Shown here piece after piece: positions 51,662-61,882 of a DNA stretch of 64,000 nt (position 1 is its first letter; each line of letters opens with the position of its first letter). Position numbers and translations under genes: made by a program. Under the pieces are notes generated by a model, which worked only from the letters and a program-made list of their open reading frames with translations, was not told the DNA's origin and did no database searches. Source of the stretch: Undaria pinnatifida (Eukaryota; Sar; Phaeophyceae; Laminariales; Alariaceae); assembly GCA_012845835.1 (NCBI GenBank), contig JABAKD010000024.1, forward strand, positions 8,685,103 through 8,749,102. The letters are read 5' to 3'.

Positions 51662-53196
51662 GTGAGTGGGGGGGCATGAAGGCTGTAGTGTGATATTGGA
51701 CCGTATCGTGTACCTCGCAGCAGCAGCAGCAGCGGCAAGCACTGGAAAGACAAAACTCTGGTTTATCATATGTAAAAGTGCTCACCATCGAGCAGTGTGT
51801 GTCGTGCTGCCTCCTCCCCAATAACTGACAACATCAGCAGTAGCAGAACCCTAGCCTTGGCAGCAGCAGCAGCAGCATCAGCAGAGCAGCAATACCAAAA
51901 GCCGTAGCCGCATGATCAAAATCGACAAAAAAAACGCGCGCGAAATGCGGACCAACTAAGTTACCCCGCGTCCTTGTTGGTCCCTGCACGCCGTTCGCAT
52001 GCGAGCAGAGCACTTTTGCCTATCGGAAAATTCACCTCGAAGACCAGCAGCGGCAACTGGGTGTGCAAGAAGTGCAAGCGCGATTTCGAACGCAATATAG
52101 AGCAACTGAGCCGGACCCACGTGGAGATTCACGAACGGGCGCTTCAACACAAGTGAGGACTTGTGAGGAAAGCAGTTGTTGCATTCGCTAGCACAAGCAG
52201 TTTCGATAAGAAATTGAAAAACGTCAGCTGTGAGTACGACCGATTGAATGGTTGAGACTCAACTTTGTAAGCTGCGCGGTACATTGGACCCATGTTTCAT
52301 TAATACACTGCTTCACTATTTTTACGGGAGGTCGTTCGCGCGTGTTGAGCAGTTTGGGAACTGCCACGCTGAACGTATTTCAGTCGCGCAGTGTTTGGGC
52401 TGCAGGCCTTGTCGATGTGTGCATGTGAAGAGCAGGAGCAAATTTGTATTTTCTTTCCACGGCTGATCAATTGCTGTTGCTCATGTCGCAAGTTGCATGT
52501 CGACCAACGTGTGTCGACAGGGGTGCTGATGCCGCGGCGGCGGTGGGGAGCGGGCGCACGTTGCTGGATTTTTTCAGACCGAAGGGCGCCACGGACGGTG
52601 CGAAGGAGTCGCCGGTGTTGATGGACAGTAGTAGCGGCGGGGGCGCAAGGGGTGACGTTGACGTGGTGGCGACGGGAGTTGTGAGCAGGGGTGAGGGTGG
52701 TGCGGGCGCGGGCAGTGACGCCGGCGTGGTTGTGACGGGAGTTATGAGCAAAGTTGAGGGTGGTGCGGGCGCGGGCAGTTTCGCTGACGTGGTTGCGACG
52801 GGAGTTGTGAACGGGCTTGAGGATTGTGAGGGCGCGGACATTGATATCGATGGTGTTTTCTCCGACGCTGCAGGCGAGAGTTGTCCCGCCGATAGGACGC
52901 TTGTCCACGCTCCCATCTATTGCGCGGGATTACGTCCGGCTGTGCGGGAGCCTGTTCTCCAACACTACCCATCAACTCTCCATGGTATTGGCAACCCGGG
53001 GGTGTCGTGGGAGGCTCGGATAAACCTGTATCGCGTGTCTCTTCACGCGGTGCCAACTGCCTCCCGCGGCATCTTGAGCCCAGGCTGTGCGGGAACGGTA
53101 AAACAATCAGGAGGCACGTGCGCGCCGTGTTTGGACATCAAGGGCACGAAGGCTTACAGGGTTTCGTGCCCAAGCGCGGCGCTTGCCCACCATTGA
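51468..53196 (+). CDS. Putative three-exon zinc-finger gene, possibly transposon-derived (whole span)
   Basis: A model with exons 51468-51661, 52009-52152 and 52521-53196 gives an open 337-aa frame; both donors (GTGAGT, GTGAGG) and both AG acceptors fit the phase. Exon 1 encodes a Cys-rich N-terminus (FICCCG). Exon 2 encodes a C2H2-type finger, CKKC...HVEIH (C-x2-C-x14-H-x3-H). Exon 3 starts GADAAAAVGSGRTLLDFFRPK, where TLLDFF resembles a PCNA-interacting peptide but lacks the usual Gln. A low-complexity G/A/V/D run follows, then CAGLRPAVREPVLQHYPSTL and a CAPC pair. The arrangement resembles the N-terminal zinc-binding parts of uncharacterised algal or fungal transposon proteins, but I cannot assign a family. 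A TATA-like TATATAATAAA lies about 130 bp upstream of the ATG. A short GTG-initiated extension is possible and was not chosen. No catalytic domain is seen downstream, so it may be partial. Confidence 0.45.
52009..52152 (+). CDS. Putative zinc-finger gene, exon 2 (C2H2-type finger)
   Basis: These 144 nt encode KTSSGNWVCKKCKRDFERN and SRTHVEIHERALQHK. The Cys and His spacing is that of a single C2H2 or BED-like finger. The acceptor is GCGAGCAG, with a weak pyrimidine tract; the donor is GTGAGG. Confidence 0.5.
52216..52290 (-). repeat. CAGCTTGCAAAG-like core in intron 2 of the putative zinc-finger gene
   Basis: CGTCAGCTGTGAGTACGACC and CTCAACTTTGTAAGCTGCG bracket the core. Confidence 0.6.
52521..53196 (+). 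CDS. Putative zinc-finger gene, exon 3
   Basis: This 676-nt exon follows GTCGACAG and ends at a TGA. It encodes TLLDFFRPK near its start, three imperfect GVVS/GVMS/GVVN-type repeats in a G/A-rich region (residues roughly 150-210) and a Cys-containing C-terminal block. The repeats reflect imperfect ~60-nt duplications. Confidence 0.45.
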
Positions 53197-53425
53197 TTAT
53201 TTCTGACTACATTGACCACCTTGCATTGACGCAAGGATTTACATACCTAAACAACCTAAAGTACAGTTTGACATCCCTTGCTCTTGCAATGTTGGCTTGC
53301 TTGCCAAGCCTCTTTGTTGACGCAAGAGTGTGCAGTAAACCATCCGTAGGGTCACAGCCAAGAAACGAACTACCAAGCAAGCAAACAGAGCCAAAAAACA
53401 AAAAAAACAAAAAAATGTTTTTTGG

Positions 53426-53456
53426 GCCTCGGGGGGGGGGGGGGGGGGGGGGGGTA
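53426..53456. repeat. Poly-G run longer than 20
   Basis: A near-continuous G run follows CTCG, downstream of an AAAAAACAAAAAAA stretch; it could form a G-quadruplex on the plus strand. Confidence 0.85.
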
Positions 53457-53571
53457 GGTGTGCGGGATAATTTTCCTTGTGCGCCCTCGTATGTATATAT
53501 ATATATTTTAAACAAGAGAAAAGGACCCCTCCCATTAAGAAAAAACTCACCCATATAGTATATTACAAGCG

Positions 53572-53640
53572 CCAACAACGCAGCTTGCAAAGATGAGTAT
53601 TGACCCGAATTCGTCGAACTCACGGCTGACGTCCTTGCAA
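53572..53640 (+). repeat. CAGCTTGCAAAG core repeat, well preserved
   Basis: ACGCAGCTTGCAAAGATGAG and CGAACTCACGGCTGACGTCC are intact; reads [18 protein letters not shown] on the plus strand. Confidence 0.7.
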
Positions 53641-53834
53641 TATTTTTTCAAAATACTCCAAATGCTCGAAGTATACTCGGAGTATGAAGCATACTAGGCG
53701 CGCATCTGTGGGTGAACCCTTTTTGACGACCGCAAGAATTATCCCACACTAATTCCAAGTAGTTTGGATCAAGAAAGGGTAGGCGGGGGATACCCCGTTT
53801 TTCACTACCTGGTCTGAGGTATCATATCACATCA

Positions 53835-54460
53835 TACCTATCGTACCTATCGTACTATCATGCCTATCATACTATCATGCCTATCATACTATTATACTAT
53901 CATGGCTATCGTACTATCATACTATCATACTATCATACTATCATGTCTATCGTACTATCATACTATCATACTGTCATGCCTATCGTACTATCATGCCTAT
54001 CATACGATCATGCCTATCATACTATCATGCCTATCATACTATTATACTACCATGCCTATCATACTATCATACTATCATGCCTATCATACTATCATGCCTA
54101 TCATACTATCATGCCTATCGTACTATCATACTATCATACTGTCATACTATCATGCCTATCGTACTATCATACTATCATATTATCATACTATCATGCCTAT
54201 CATACGATCATGCCTATGATACTATCATGCCTATAATACTATCATGCCTATCATGCCTATCATACTATCATACTATTATACTATCATGCCTATCGTACCT
54301 ATCGTACTATCATGCCTATCATACGATCATGCCTATCATACTATCATGCCTATCATACTATAATGCCTATCATACCATCATTCCTATCATACTATCATGT
54401 CTATCATACTATCATGCCCATCATACTATCATGCCTATCGTACTATCATACTATTGCGAA
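53835..54460. repeat. CTATCATGCCTATCATACTA minisatellite
   Basis: About 620 bp of ACTATCATAC and GCCTATCATAC words. Open frames (YYHTIMPIILSCLS) are by-products. Confidence 0.92.
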
Positions 54461-55268
54461 GGTGTCGTGGTGCCGGAAGGTGGGAGGGAAAGGACGCAGG
54501 GGTATCAGCTTCGCTTGGAGACAGCCCCGGTTCTTTATAGATTCCTCATTATTGGCGTTGAGCTATGAGAAGCTCGAGGAGACAGGAAAGTAGAAGGAGG
54601 AGGAGAAGGAGGAGAAGGAGTAGGAGAATGGGGGTGGGGTGAAGCTCACAGAATTCGCTTCACCCCAGCATTGCTGCTGTCCTCTCTTCTGGACCTTTAC
54701 CTGTGGAACGTACAAGGAACGTTCTCCTGGATGTTTCATGTTCCCATGAGCGCTTAACGCGCTTACTTCTATCTATCTTGTCCAGAGGAAGAACGTTCCA
54801 TTACCGAGAACGCTCTTGTGGTATAAGCTTGTGGTATTAGCTAGCTAGATTCTACGGGTTGTCCGCTCCACTAAGAATATTCCGTTTAAGAGAATCTTCT
54901 TGTGGTCCGATATACGATGACTCCGTGAACTATCTTGCCGAATCTATTGCCAGCTATACTGACACTCTATTACATTAGCCCACCCTGAATAGTCGTAGAT
55001 GCAGATCACCTGCCAATCAAATGATGTCAACTAAACATCCATAATTGTGAAGGGGATCGAAGATGCGACTATTCGAAACAAACGGAAATGAGGTTATAGA
55101 TTCCCCCACACCTCGTAATAGTGAGGCTTAAACGCCTCATTGCAAGATATACAACCCTATGATGGAGCTCACAACCGTGAGAGCTCGAGAAAGGGTATGT
55201 ACCTACGCTATACCAGTAGCAATCGGCCTACGATAACACGAAGGGCGCGGCCACTGAGCGCAAGGATG
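54460..55268. mobile_element. 0.8-kb unrelated segment splitting the CTATCATGCC array
   Basis: The array stops at ACTATCATACTATTGCGAAG and resumes at GGATGCGATACTATCATAC. The segment is unlike its flanks and has an AGGAGGAGAAGGAGGAGAAG run. It may be an inserted element such as a solo LTR, but I cannot define inverted ends or a clear target duplication. Confidence 0.4.
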
Positions 55269-55395
55269 CGATACTATCATACTATCATGCCTATCATACT
55301 ACCATGTTATCATACTCTCATACTCTCAATCTATCACGCCTATCATACTATCATGCCTATCATGCTATCATACTATCATGCCTATCGTACATACT
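55268..55395. repeat. CTATCATGCC minisatellite, second block
   Basis: ATACTATCATACTATCATGC words resume after the 0.8-kb segment. Confidence 0.9.
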
Positions 55396-55464
55396 CGCAC
55401 GAGTGACTCTCTCTGTACTCCACTGACGGAAACACGTTAGGCGATTGGTTCGGCGCAGCATAGC

Positions 55465-55800
55465 TAACCATCCAATTAGGGATGGATTCATATACATCCA
55501 ATTAGGGATGGATTCATATCCCATAAGTTTCAACAGCACGAAACCCTAAAACCGCAAGGAACACGACGGGGGTCACTCGCGCGAGTGACCCAGAACCACT
55601 GCCAAAAAAGTCCCCGAAAAAGGGACCCACTCCCCTACCGTAGCTTTGGTATTTGTCCCTAAAAAGGGGTACACCCGGTTTAAGGGCCCCTCGAAACACA
55701 GGCAAGCGGGCACCGAAGATGTGGGTTGACGGCACTCTTGCCCCTTGACGGACGGCCGTCAAGGAAGGCACTCCACACACTATAACTAGTATGATAAGTC
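55465..55800. repeat. 26-bp direct duplication and GTCACTCGCGCGAGTGACCC palindrome
   Basis: CATCCAATTAGGGATGGATT occurs twice in a row (55468-55518). GGTCACTCGCGCGAGTGACC at ~55572 is a 20-bp perfect palindrome. TTGACGGACGGCCGTCAAGG at ~55746 is another, related to the 104-bp repeat. Confidence 0.65.
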
Positions 55801-55911
55801 CAAAGACGCCTTTTTTGGACGGGTCAAAACTAGACCGTCAAACGACATCTTCGAGTGGCACGGCTCTTTCCTCCATGCCGCTCTTACCTGCTCTTTGTTG
55901 TCGTGTCGGAA

Positions 55912-56205
55912 TATCACACACAGCTTGCAAATATATACCAGGTATGAGTTTCGACGAAATCTTCCAACGCTGTGTTCTGTAGGGTATGATACGCACAAAC
56001 CATATCCGGGGTACTACCCCGGGTGTTACCCTACATTTGCCCCGGGTATTACCCTACAAACAACTTCTGTAAGTAATGCAGGACATTCATACCCGTACCC
56101 GGAACTTCTGGAAGTCCTGTACCACGTTCATACCCGTACCCGGAACTTCGATAAGTTCTGTACGCCCGTGGCCACAATACCCGGGGTACGGGTTCTTATC
56201 GTCGA
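55912..56205 (+). repeat. CAGCTTGCAAAT core, then ACCCGGGTAT-type repeats
   Basis: CACACAGCTTGCAAATATAT and TGAGTTTCGACGAAATCTTC form the core with an extra ACCAGGTA inside. CATACCCGTACCCGGAACTT occurs twice downstream. Confidence 0.6.
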
Positions 56206-56234
56206 TCAGCTGTGTGTAGTGTATTTTAGTTTCT

Positions 56235-56478
56235 ATAATCATGGTGGATGCCCCGATTTAAGAGCGCCCAGTATTTTAGTTTTTATAATCATGGTGGATT
56301 CCCCGATTTAAGAGCGCCCAGGATAAGAGCGTTGGGGCATTAAGAGCGGTCAAATCGACATGTCCCGTCTATACTCGGGGACGATGTTGCTAGGATTTGG
56401 TATAAGGAGAGGTTTGGGGGCTCTAGAGCGCTTGTTTTGTCTTGTCACGGGGCGTTTTTAAATCGGGGTACCCACTGT
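56235..56478. mobile_element. MITE with CACCCCGATTTAAGAGCG-type TIRs, copy 2
   Basis: TGGATGCCCCGATTTAAGAG and TTTTAAATCGGGGTACCCAC are the ends. The left end is duplicated (56240 and 56293) through ATCATGGTGGATKCCCCGAT. Confidence 0.72.
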
Positions 56479-56627
56479 ATATATAATATGAACGCAGTCG
56501 AAGCCTATCAGGTTGGAGCGTTCGTCTTTCTTTTTCTTTTCTCCCGCGTTGCTAGCGCGCGTGCTTGTAAGTTTCTTTTTCTGGCCGCGATCTCAACTTA
56601 TTCGACTTTTTTTTTTGTGTCACTTTT

Positions 56628-57622
56628 GTAGATCTGTGAGTCGGCAGGATTTCACGACTAATAACTCACCGGTAGATGCCGTCATCCGACTAACTGACTT
56701 TGGTCGGCAAGTCGGCTGGCGAAGCCAGCTGATGGCCAGCCCACTTGCCGACTTAAGTCAGGCGAGCGAAGCGAGCCAATTAGCCCCCCCCGGCCCGGGA
56801 GGAGGGGGGGGGGGATGCCCCAAAAGTAGGGTCAGGCCCATAATGCCTTTTTTTTCTTTCACTTTATGCTCCTTTTTTTCGAAAAGCATATGCTAAAACA
56901 AGTCAATTATGCTCACTGGTTATGTTTTTTTTCGGGGTTTATGCCCCTACTCATGCTCCGCTTGATGGCGGATATATGTGATTCAAATGCCACGTTGTGC
57001 TCGCCGGTCTTACTAAGTCGAAGTACCACCAAAATAATCGAATAATTAAGTAGCTTCCCCCGGGCCGGGGGGCGGGGGTTGTTGTTCAGGTATTAGTGGG
57101 GTATTAGTCCGTTTGACCAGTTGCAAAAAGGTGAACCAATAGCGTACCCAAACTAAGCCTTATAACACTCTCTCCCCCTGAAACGGCGGGATAGCAGGTC
57201 GGCCGGTTTTACGGGCGGACCTGTCAATATCCAAGCGGTTTCATTTCCTGGGTATACCGGGGAGAGTATTTTTCAAGTCCGACATGGGGAAAGTCTGAAA
57301 AAGTTTAGTATTGTGGATGGTGGGATTTGAACCCACGACCCAAAAAAACCATGGTCCTGACGACGACGCCATTTTTTTAGGTATTCGTGGGGTATCAGTC
57401 CGTTCAACCGCTTGCAAAGGTTAACGATACAGGTAGCTTACCCAAACTAAGCCTTGTAACAGCAGTGCCCCAAAAAGCAATAATGCGTCCCACATTAAGT
57501 AATCCCTTCTGCATGTATGGAAACCAAATGAGTCGGATAGTCGACACCTTGTGGAAAACGACTAATTATTAGTCCAACTAATAACTACTGGTTGACTTAA
57601 GTACGACTCACCGCTCTTCTAG
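56628..57622. mobile_element. CTGTGAGTCGG element, enlarged copy with internal duplication and tRNA fragment
   Basis: TCTGTGAGTCGGCAGGATTT and AGTACGACTCACCGCTCTTC are the ends. An ~85-bp segment (TATTAGTGGGGTATTAGTCC...CCCAAACTAAGCCTTRTAAC) occurs at 57088 and again at 57381, bracketing a 3' half of a tRNA-like sequence. Confidence 0.65.
57312..57378 (-). pseudogene. tRNA-like 3' half (T arm and acceptor strand)
   Basis: On the minus strand GTCAGGACCATGG, then GTGGGTTCAAATCCCAC (a perfect 5-bp T stem with the TTCAAAT loop) and CATCCA are tRNA-like. The D arm and the 5' acceptor strand are absent, so it is not a working tRNA gene. Confidence 0.6.
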
Positions 57623-57984
57623 TCATCATGTTGGTATCGAACCGAAGCCGGTGAGGTTGAAGTGTTCGAACCGAGTGTTCGCCTTGTTCTTCCGGTACGA
57701 GCGAAGGCGCTTTCTTGTGAAGTTATTTTTTTTTTCGGCCGCGACCCTTATTTTTGTTCGCTGTTCGACTCTCGTTCTTGTTTGTACCATTTTGCAGAAA
57801 ACGGCGTCCTGTACACTCATCTTGTGGGAAATCTGGTGGGCATGATGCGATGTTTACGCTACCAATTCTGCGCTATGAAATGAAGGAGAGGAGACAACTG
57901 TGTGTGCGTCACGTTAAACGGATATCTCCACCCATATGGCATCTAGACACCCAGCACAACAACCAGTGTCCGCGCCATGCTTCT

Positions 57985-58145
57985 CTATGATGTTAGAGAG
58001 ACGAGTGCTCTCTCTGTGGCCACAAACTGCGAGACAGAGATGCACGTTGCAAATACAGCAGGGCGATTAGGCCATGCAATGCCAACCGCAATGAACACGC
58101 GACCAAACAAAAACCAGCGAGCCAGCACACCAGACTATGACCACG
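57985..58145 (+). repeat. Dispersed repeat around GAGACAGAGATGCACGTTGC
   Basis: GTGGCCACAAACTGCGAGAC...AGCGAGCCAGCACACCAGAC matches 60050-60215 and, reversed, 38165-38330. Confidence 0.6.
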
Positions 58146-58410
58146 GCTTGCCCAGAAGCTCGCCAAGGGTAACATCTCCTATTAATTGTTGAGCCGGATA
58201 AAAGCAAAAGCGTTAACAAATAAAAAATAGTCATAAATACGAGCAGGCGAACGAAAAACAACTCGAGCCGAGGGGAGTCGCAATGAAGACGAGTTGTTAT
58301 ACTTTATCCCTCTGACAAGCGACTGCAATATTCAAAGCACAGACAGGGTGTGTAAACTGCTGTTCAATACTGTGGGTTGGGGTGCATGGCTTACGTACAC
58401 GTTTTTGTAA

Positions 58411-58686
58411 TTTTTTCTCCAGCTTCTGGACAAGCCGTGGTCACAGGTGTCATCCCGTCTCTCCCCCGGTTGTCGCCTTCAATTCTTATTGCGCATAGGG
58501 TTCAGCAATCCCACTGCTCGTCGATTTCTCATCGAGTGTTGCTAACTCACGCTCCCGCGCTTTCCGCAAGTCAGTTTGTGCACGAGAAAAAATCCCCACG
58601 AATTTATACGAGTAGGGATTCGAACTCACGAAACTGACCTATACGTGACTCGAGGATAACCTGATACGGCGCCGGGACGACCGGCC
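58411..58686 (-). mobile_element. tRNA-derived SINE
   Basis: Reverse complement order: head GGTCGTCCCGGCGCCGTATC, box-B-like GAGTTCGAATCC, body GTGTTGCTAACTCACGCTCC (plus strand) and tail TTCTGGACAAGCCGTGG next to a T-rich run. Confidence 0.82.
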
Positions 58687-58982
58687 ATACACGATATACT
58701 AGCTACGATATACTCCTAGGTAGGGTGTGTATAACTGGCTAGGGGTGTTTTATTTTTTTCGCGAAATAGACTAATATTGGATTGCAGCAGGATTCAGGCT
58801 ATTTTTTTTTTTTTCGAAGAAGGACGTGCGTGGCCCACATTTTCTTCAATACGTGTACCACTAATAGTGTACCTTTAGCCGCTTTAGTGCGGCGCAGTGT
58901 ATAGAGAAACCTATACCGAAGTGGGACTGCAGTCCTGAACGGGTTTCTTATTTCGCCGTGACTTTTTTTTTTTTTTTCTTTT

Positions 58983-59592
58983 TTTATCCTCCGGCGGATG
59001 GGGAAAAATAAAGCTTTAGCTCACCACACTTCCACGTATTTTCATACGCGTCGTGTGTCGATTTAACTCAGTTGCTTTCGCAGCCCAACGCTATCTGGCG
59101 CACCCTTCGGGTCCCATTGCAGGTATAGCGTACGTAAGCTGTCCCTATCAGTGGGCGTCCGCCGTGACGTTTTCGACGAAGTTCCGAGGACCAACGCCCG
59201 AATGGGTAGGGTGGACCGTAACTGGACCAAGTCCGGCGGAAGGCTATCTCCCATGGCCAGGGGTTTTGTTAGTGGGTGAGCTTGCGCAAGTCCCACACTA
59301 CCCGGAAAGATGACATTCCGGGTGGCTATCTCCACCGAACCTGACCCTCAGGGGACAGGCCGGGTCGACATACACACGCACCCGTATACAACGGCAGCTT
59401 GCGCTGCCGGGGTTGTAACGAGGACCAATGATAGGGACAGCTTACGCTATACCTACAATGGGACTCGAAGGGTGCGCCAGCTAGCGTTGGGCTGCAAGCA
59501 ACTGAGTTAAATCGACACACGACGCGTATGAAAATACACGGAAGTGTGGTGAGCTAAAGCTTTATTTTTCCCCATCCGCCGGAGGATAAAAA
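58983..59592. mobile_element. Complete fold-back element, ~610 bp, ~150-bp inverted ends
   Basis: TCCTCCGGCGGATGGGGAAA...GGCGCACCCTTCGGGTCCCA...AGGTATAGCGTA at the left is mirrored by TACGCTATACCTACAATGGG...CGAAGGGTGCGCCAGC...TCCCCATCCGCCGGAGGA at the right. A T-run precedes and an A-run follows. The middle (CGCCCGAATGGGTAGGGTGG, AAGGCTATCTCCCATGGC) encodes nothing recognisable. Confidence 0.88.
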
Positions 59593-59639
59593 AAAAAAAA
59601 AAAAAAAAAAAATCGACGAAGTGTCTTGTTGGGCTCCCT

Positions 59640-59958
59640 CTTTTTTTTTCTTCTTTCTTTTTCCCGCACACCTCTACCTTCCGGACTCTGGACAAGCCGT
59701 GGTCACAGGTGTCGTCCCTTCTTCCCCCCGGTTCTTGCCTTCAATTTTTATCGCGCATAGGGTTCAACAATCCCACTGCTAGTCGATTTTTCATCGAGTG
59801 TTGCTAACTCACGCTCTCGCGTTTTCCGCAAGTCGATTTGTGCGCAAGAAAAAGTCCTCGCGATTTTATACGAGTATGCACACGGGGGGATTCGAACTCA
59901 CGAAACTCACCTATACCAGGCTCGAGCATAACCTGATACGCCACCGGGGCGACCGGCC
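59640..59958 (-). mobile_element. tRNA-derived SINE, near complete
   Basis: Minus strand: CCGGTCGCCCCGGTGGCGTA, GAGTTCGAATCCCCCCGTG, body, then GACAAGCCGTGG (plus) and a T-rich end. It starts ~50 bp from the fold-back element. Confidence 0.85.
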
Positions 59959-60044
59959 TCTTATGGGAGGGCCGGTGTGTGTGTGCTCTTGGCGCTAAAA
60001 TTTTATCTCCACCCATCTAATGTACATCCAGCACAACCGGCGTC

Positions 60045-60217
60045 CATACCACCGCCTCCTTGGGAGACGAGCTCTGCTACTGCTGTGGCCACATACTACG
60101 AGACAGAGATACACATTGCAACTGCAGCAAGGCGATTTGGCCACGTAATGAACCCCAATGAGCACGCGGGCAACAAAAATCTGCAAGCCAGCAAGCACAC
60201 CAGACATCAACAGAAAT
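60045..60217 (+). repeat. Dispersed repeat with CCGCCTCCTTGGGAGAC end
   Basis: CCACCGCCTCCTTGGGAGAC resembles an AAGGCGGT-type TIR and abuts GGCCACATACTACGAGACAG, the dispersed repeat of 57985-58145. Confidence 0.55.
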
Positions 60218-60240
60218 AACTGAGTGTATACTATTAATAG

Positions 60241-60338
60241 TACTCTTAACCCCTTTAGAGCCCCAAATTGCCCCCTACACTAGTTCCAAGTTCATTTGTC
60301 CCCAAAAGAGGGTTTCCAGTTGTAGAGGCGTTGAAAGC
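60241..60338 (-). mobile_element. TTAA MITE, reverse
   Basis: CTTAACCCCTTTAGAGCCCC to GGTTTCCAGTTGTAGAGGCG. It abuts a CTATTAATAG palindrome (60231-60240) on its left. Confidence 0.75.
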
Positions 60339-60524
60339 TGTCGAATTTATTTCCCGGTGAGTTTTAGGCGAACTTTCTTGCTAGACTCCCTCTTGTTTAT
60401 GAGAGACTACTGGTACATAGTAGTAGTGTAGTATCACATGTATGTACAGCGGTCGCAAGCACGAAAAAAATTATATGCACCCCAAACACCCACGTCTATG
60501 TATATTATAAAAATTAAAATACAC

Positions 60525-60660
60525 TCCAGCTAGCTGTGAGATCGAATATTTTGTCGAAACTCATCTTTGCAATCCATGTGTGATACTCCGATCGCGCGTA
60601 TTACGGGTTGTGTGTCCTCATTAAGGATATAGGTCGGCGACTCCCCTTGCAACTACAGTA
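60525..60660 (-). repeat. CAGCTTGCAAAG-like core repeat with extended flank
   Basis: AGCTGTGAGATCGAATATTT, CTCATCTTTGCAATCCATG and ACTCCGATCGCGCGTATTAC...GTGTCCTCA match 38870-38965 beyond the core, so this subtype has a longer unit of at least 100 bp. Confidence 0.68.
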
Positions 60661-60814
60661 GCTATCAGGGTCAACAGGGTGATGTAAGGCAGTCTGTGCG
60701 CGGAAACTATAAAACCCGTTTCTGAGGGGGGCAAAATCTGACAGCTGTGGAAGGAAATGCATGAGTTTATCAAGTGTATGTTGTAGTAAGTTGAATATAT
60801 ATGGGATGTTACTT

Positions 60815-61265
60815 TTGTTTAATTACTTGGGACCAAACGCCCAAATGGGTAGGGTGGACCGTAACTGGACGAAGTCCGACGGAAGACTGTTTTCTCGCAG
60901 CTCATGGCCGGGGGGTGTTGCCAGTGGGTGAGTGAGCTTGCGCAAGCCCCACACTTCCCGGAAGGATGCCGTTCTGGGTGGCTATCTCCACTATCTCCAC
61001 CGCACCTGACCCCCAGGGTCAGGTCGGGTCGACATACTCACGCATCCGTATACAACGGCGGCCGCTTGCGCTGCTGGAGTAGTAACGGGGACCGCCGGTA
61101 GGGGCAGCGCGCTATCGCTATCGCGGGAACCGAAGGACACGCCAGAAAACCAGCTGGATTGCGAATGCAATTGAGTTCACATTGTGACGTGTAAGAGAAT
61201 ACGTGGAAGCGTGGTGAGCTTAAACTTTATTTGTTTTTTTTCCCCATCATCCGCCGGAGGATGAA
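60815..61265 (-). mobile_element. Fold-back element, partial (body and one long end)
   Basis: CCAAATGGGTAGGGTGGACC, GGAAGGATGCCGTTCTGGGT and TTTCCCCATCATCCGCCGGA follow the complete copy; the left inverted end is missing, as at 20025-20485. Confidence 0.78.
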
Positions 61266-61674
61266 AAATCAAAATAAAATATTTTCTGTTGTGTCGTCAG
61301 AACTGGCAAGACGGACAAACAGCAGTCGCACTACATACGACTATGCTACTGCTGTGTTGTTTTCTACCTGGTACATACACATGAACCTCGTGGAGAAACA
61401 ACGGAAGATATCTCCAGAAATCTCTAAGAAACCTCCGGGGGCATGCTGACCGTTAATACCACAAGCTAGTCCTGAGGAGCCTATCGGCGGTGCTTGTGAC
61501 TGCTCCGGCGAGTACGACCAGCGACGCAACCCCCCCCCAAAAAACTCCGAAGGTAGAGGCTTTGCGTTACATTTCTCAAAGAAAATACCTCGTACGTGGT
61601 GTCTATTTCTGGACATGAAAACTCACTTCGGAGGGGGCATAAATAGTTTTTTTTTCTTCTCATACCTCCTATTC

Positions 61675-61882
61675 TCTTAATGCTTTAACTTTCTCCTTCT
61701 CCCTCACGAGATGTGAAGTAACTCGCATTCGGAGCCACTACTAAGGCAGGCTCTTCCCCGCCCCCCCCCCCCCCCCACCCCGAGTACGGTGCGTGTCTTC
61801 GTTTTTCAGCGCGAGAAAGTTCCAGATATCTATGCCGTTCCCTCGTCGATTCGCATCCACAAGTTGTGCCTACCCACGCTTT
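61675..61882. repeat. Dispersed GGGTCACTAAGCAGGC family, copy 4
   Basis: GCCACTACTAAGGCAGGCTC, GAGTACGGTGCGTGTCTTCG and TTGTGCCTACCCACGCT follow family order, with a C-run at about 61759-61776. Confidence 0.6.

Noticed and set aside
53835-54570. Long plus-strand frames of YYHTIMPIILSC type
   Set aside because: Translation of a 10-bp-based minisatellite.
57312-57378. Functional tRNA gene
   Set aside because: The T arm is perfect but the D arm and 5' acceptor strand are missing.
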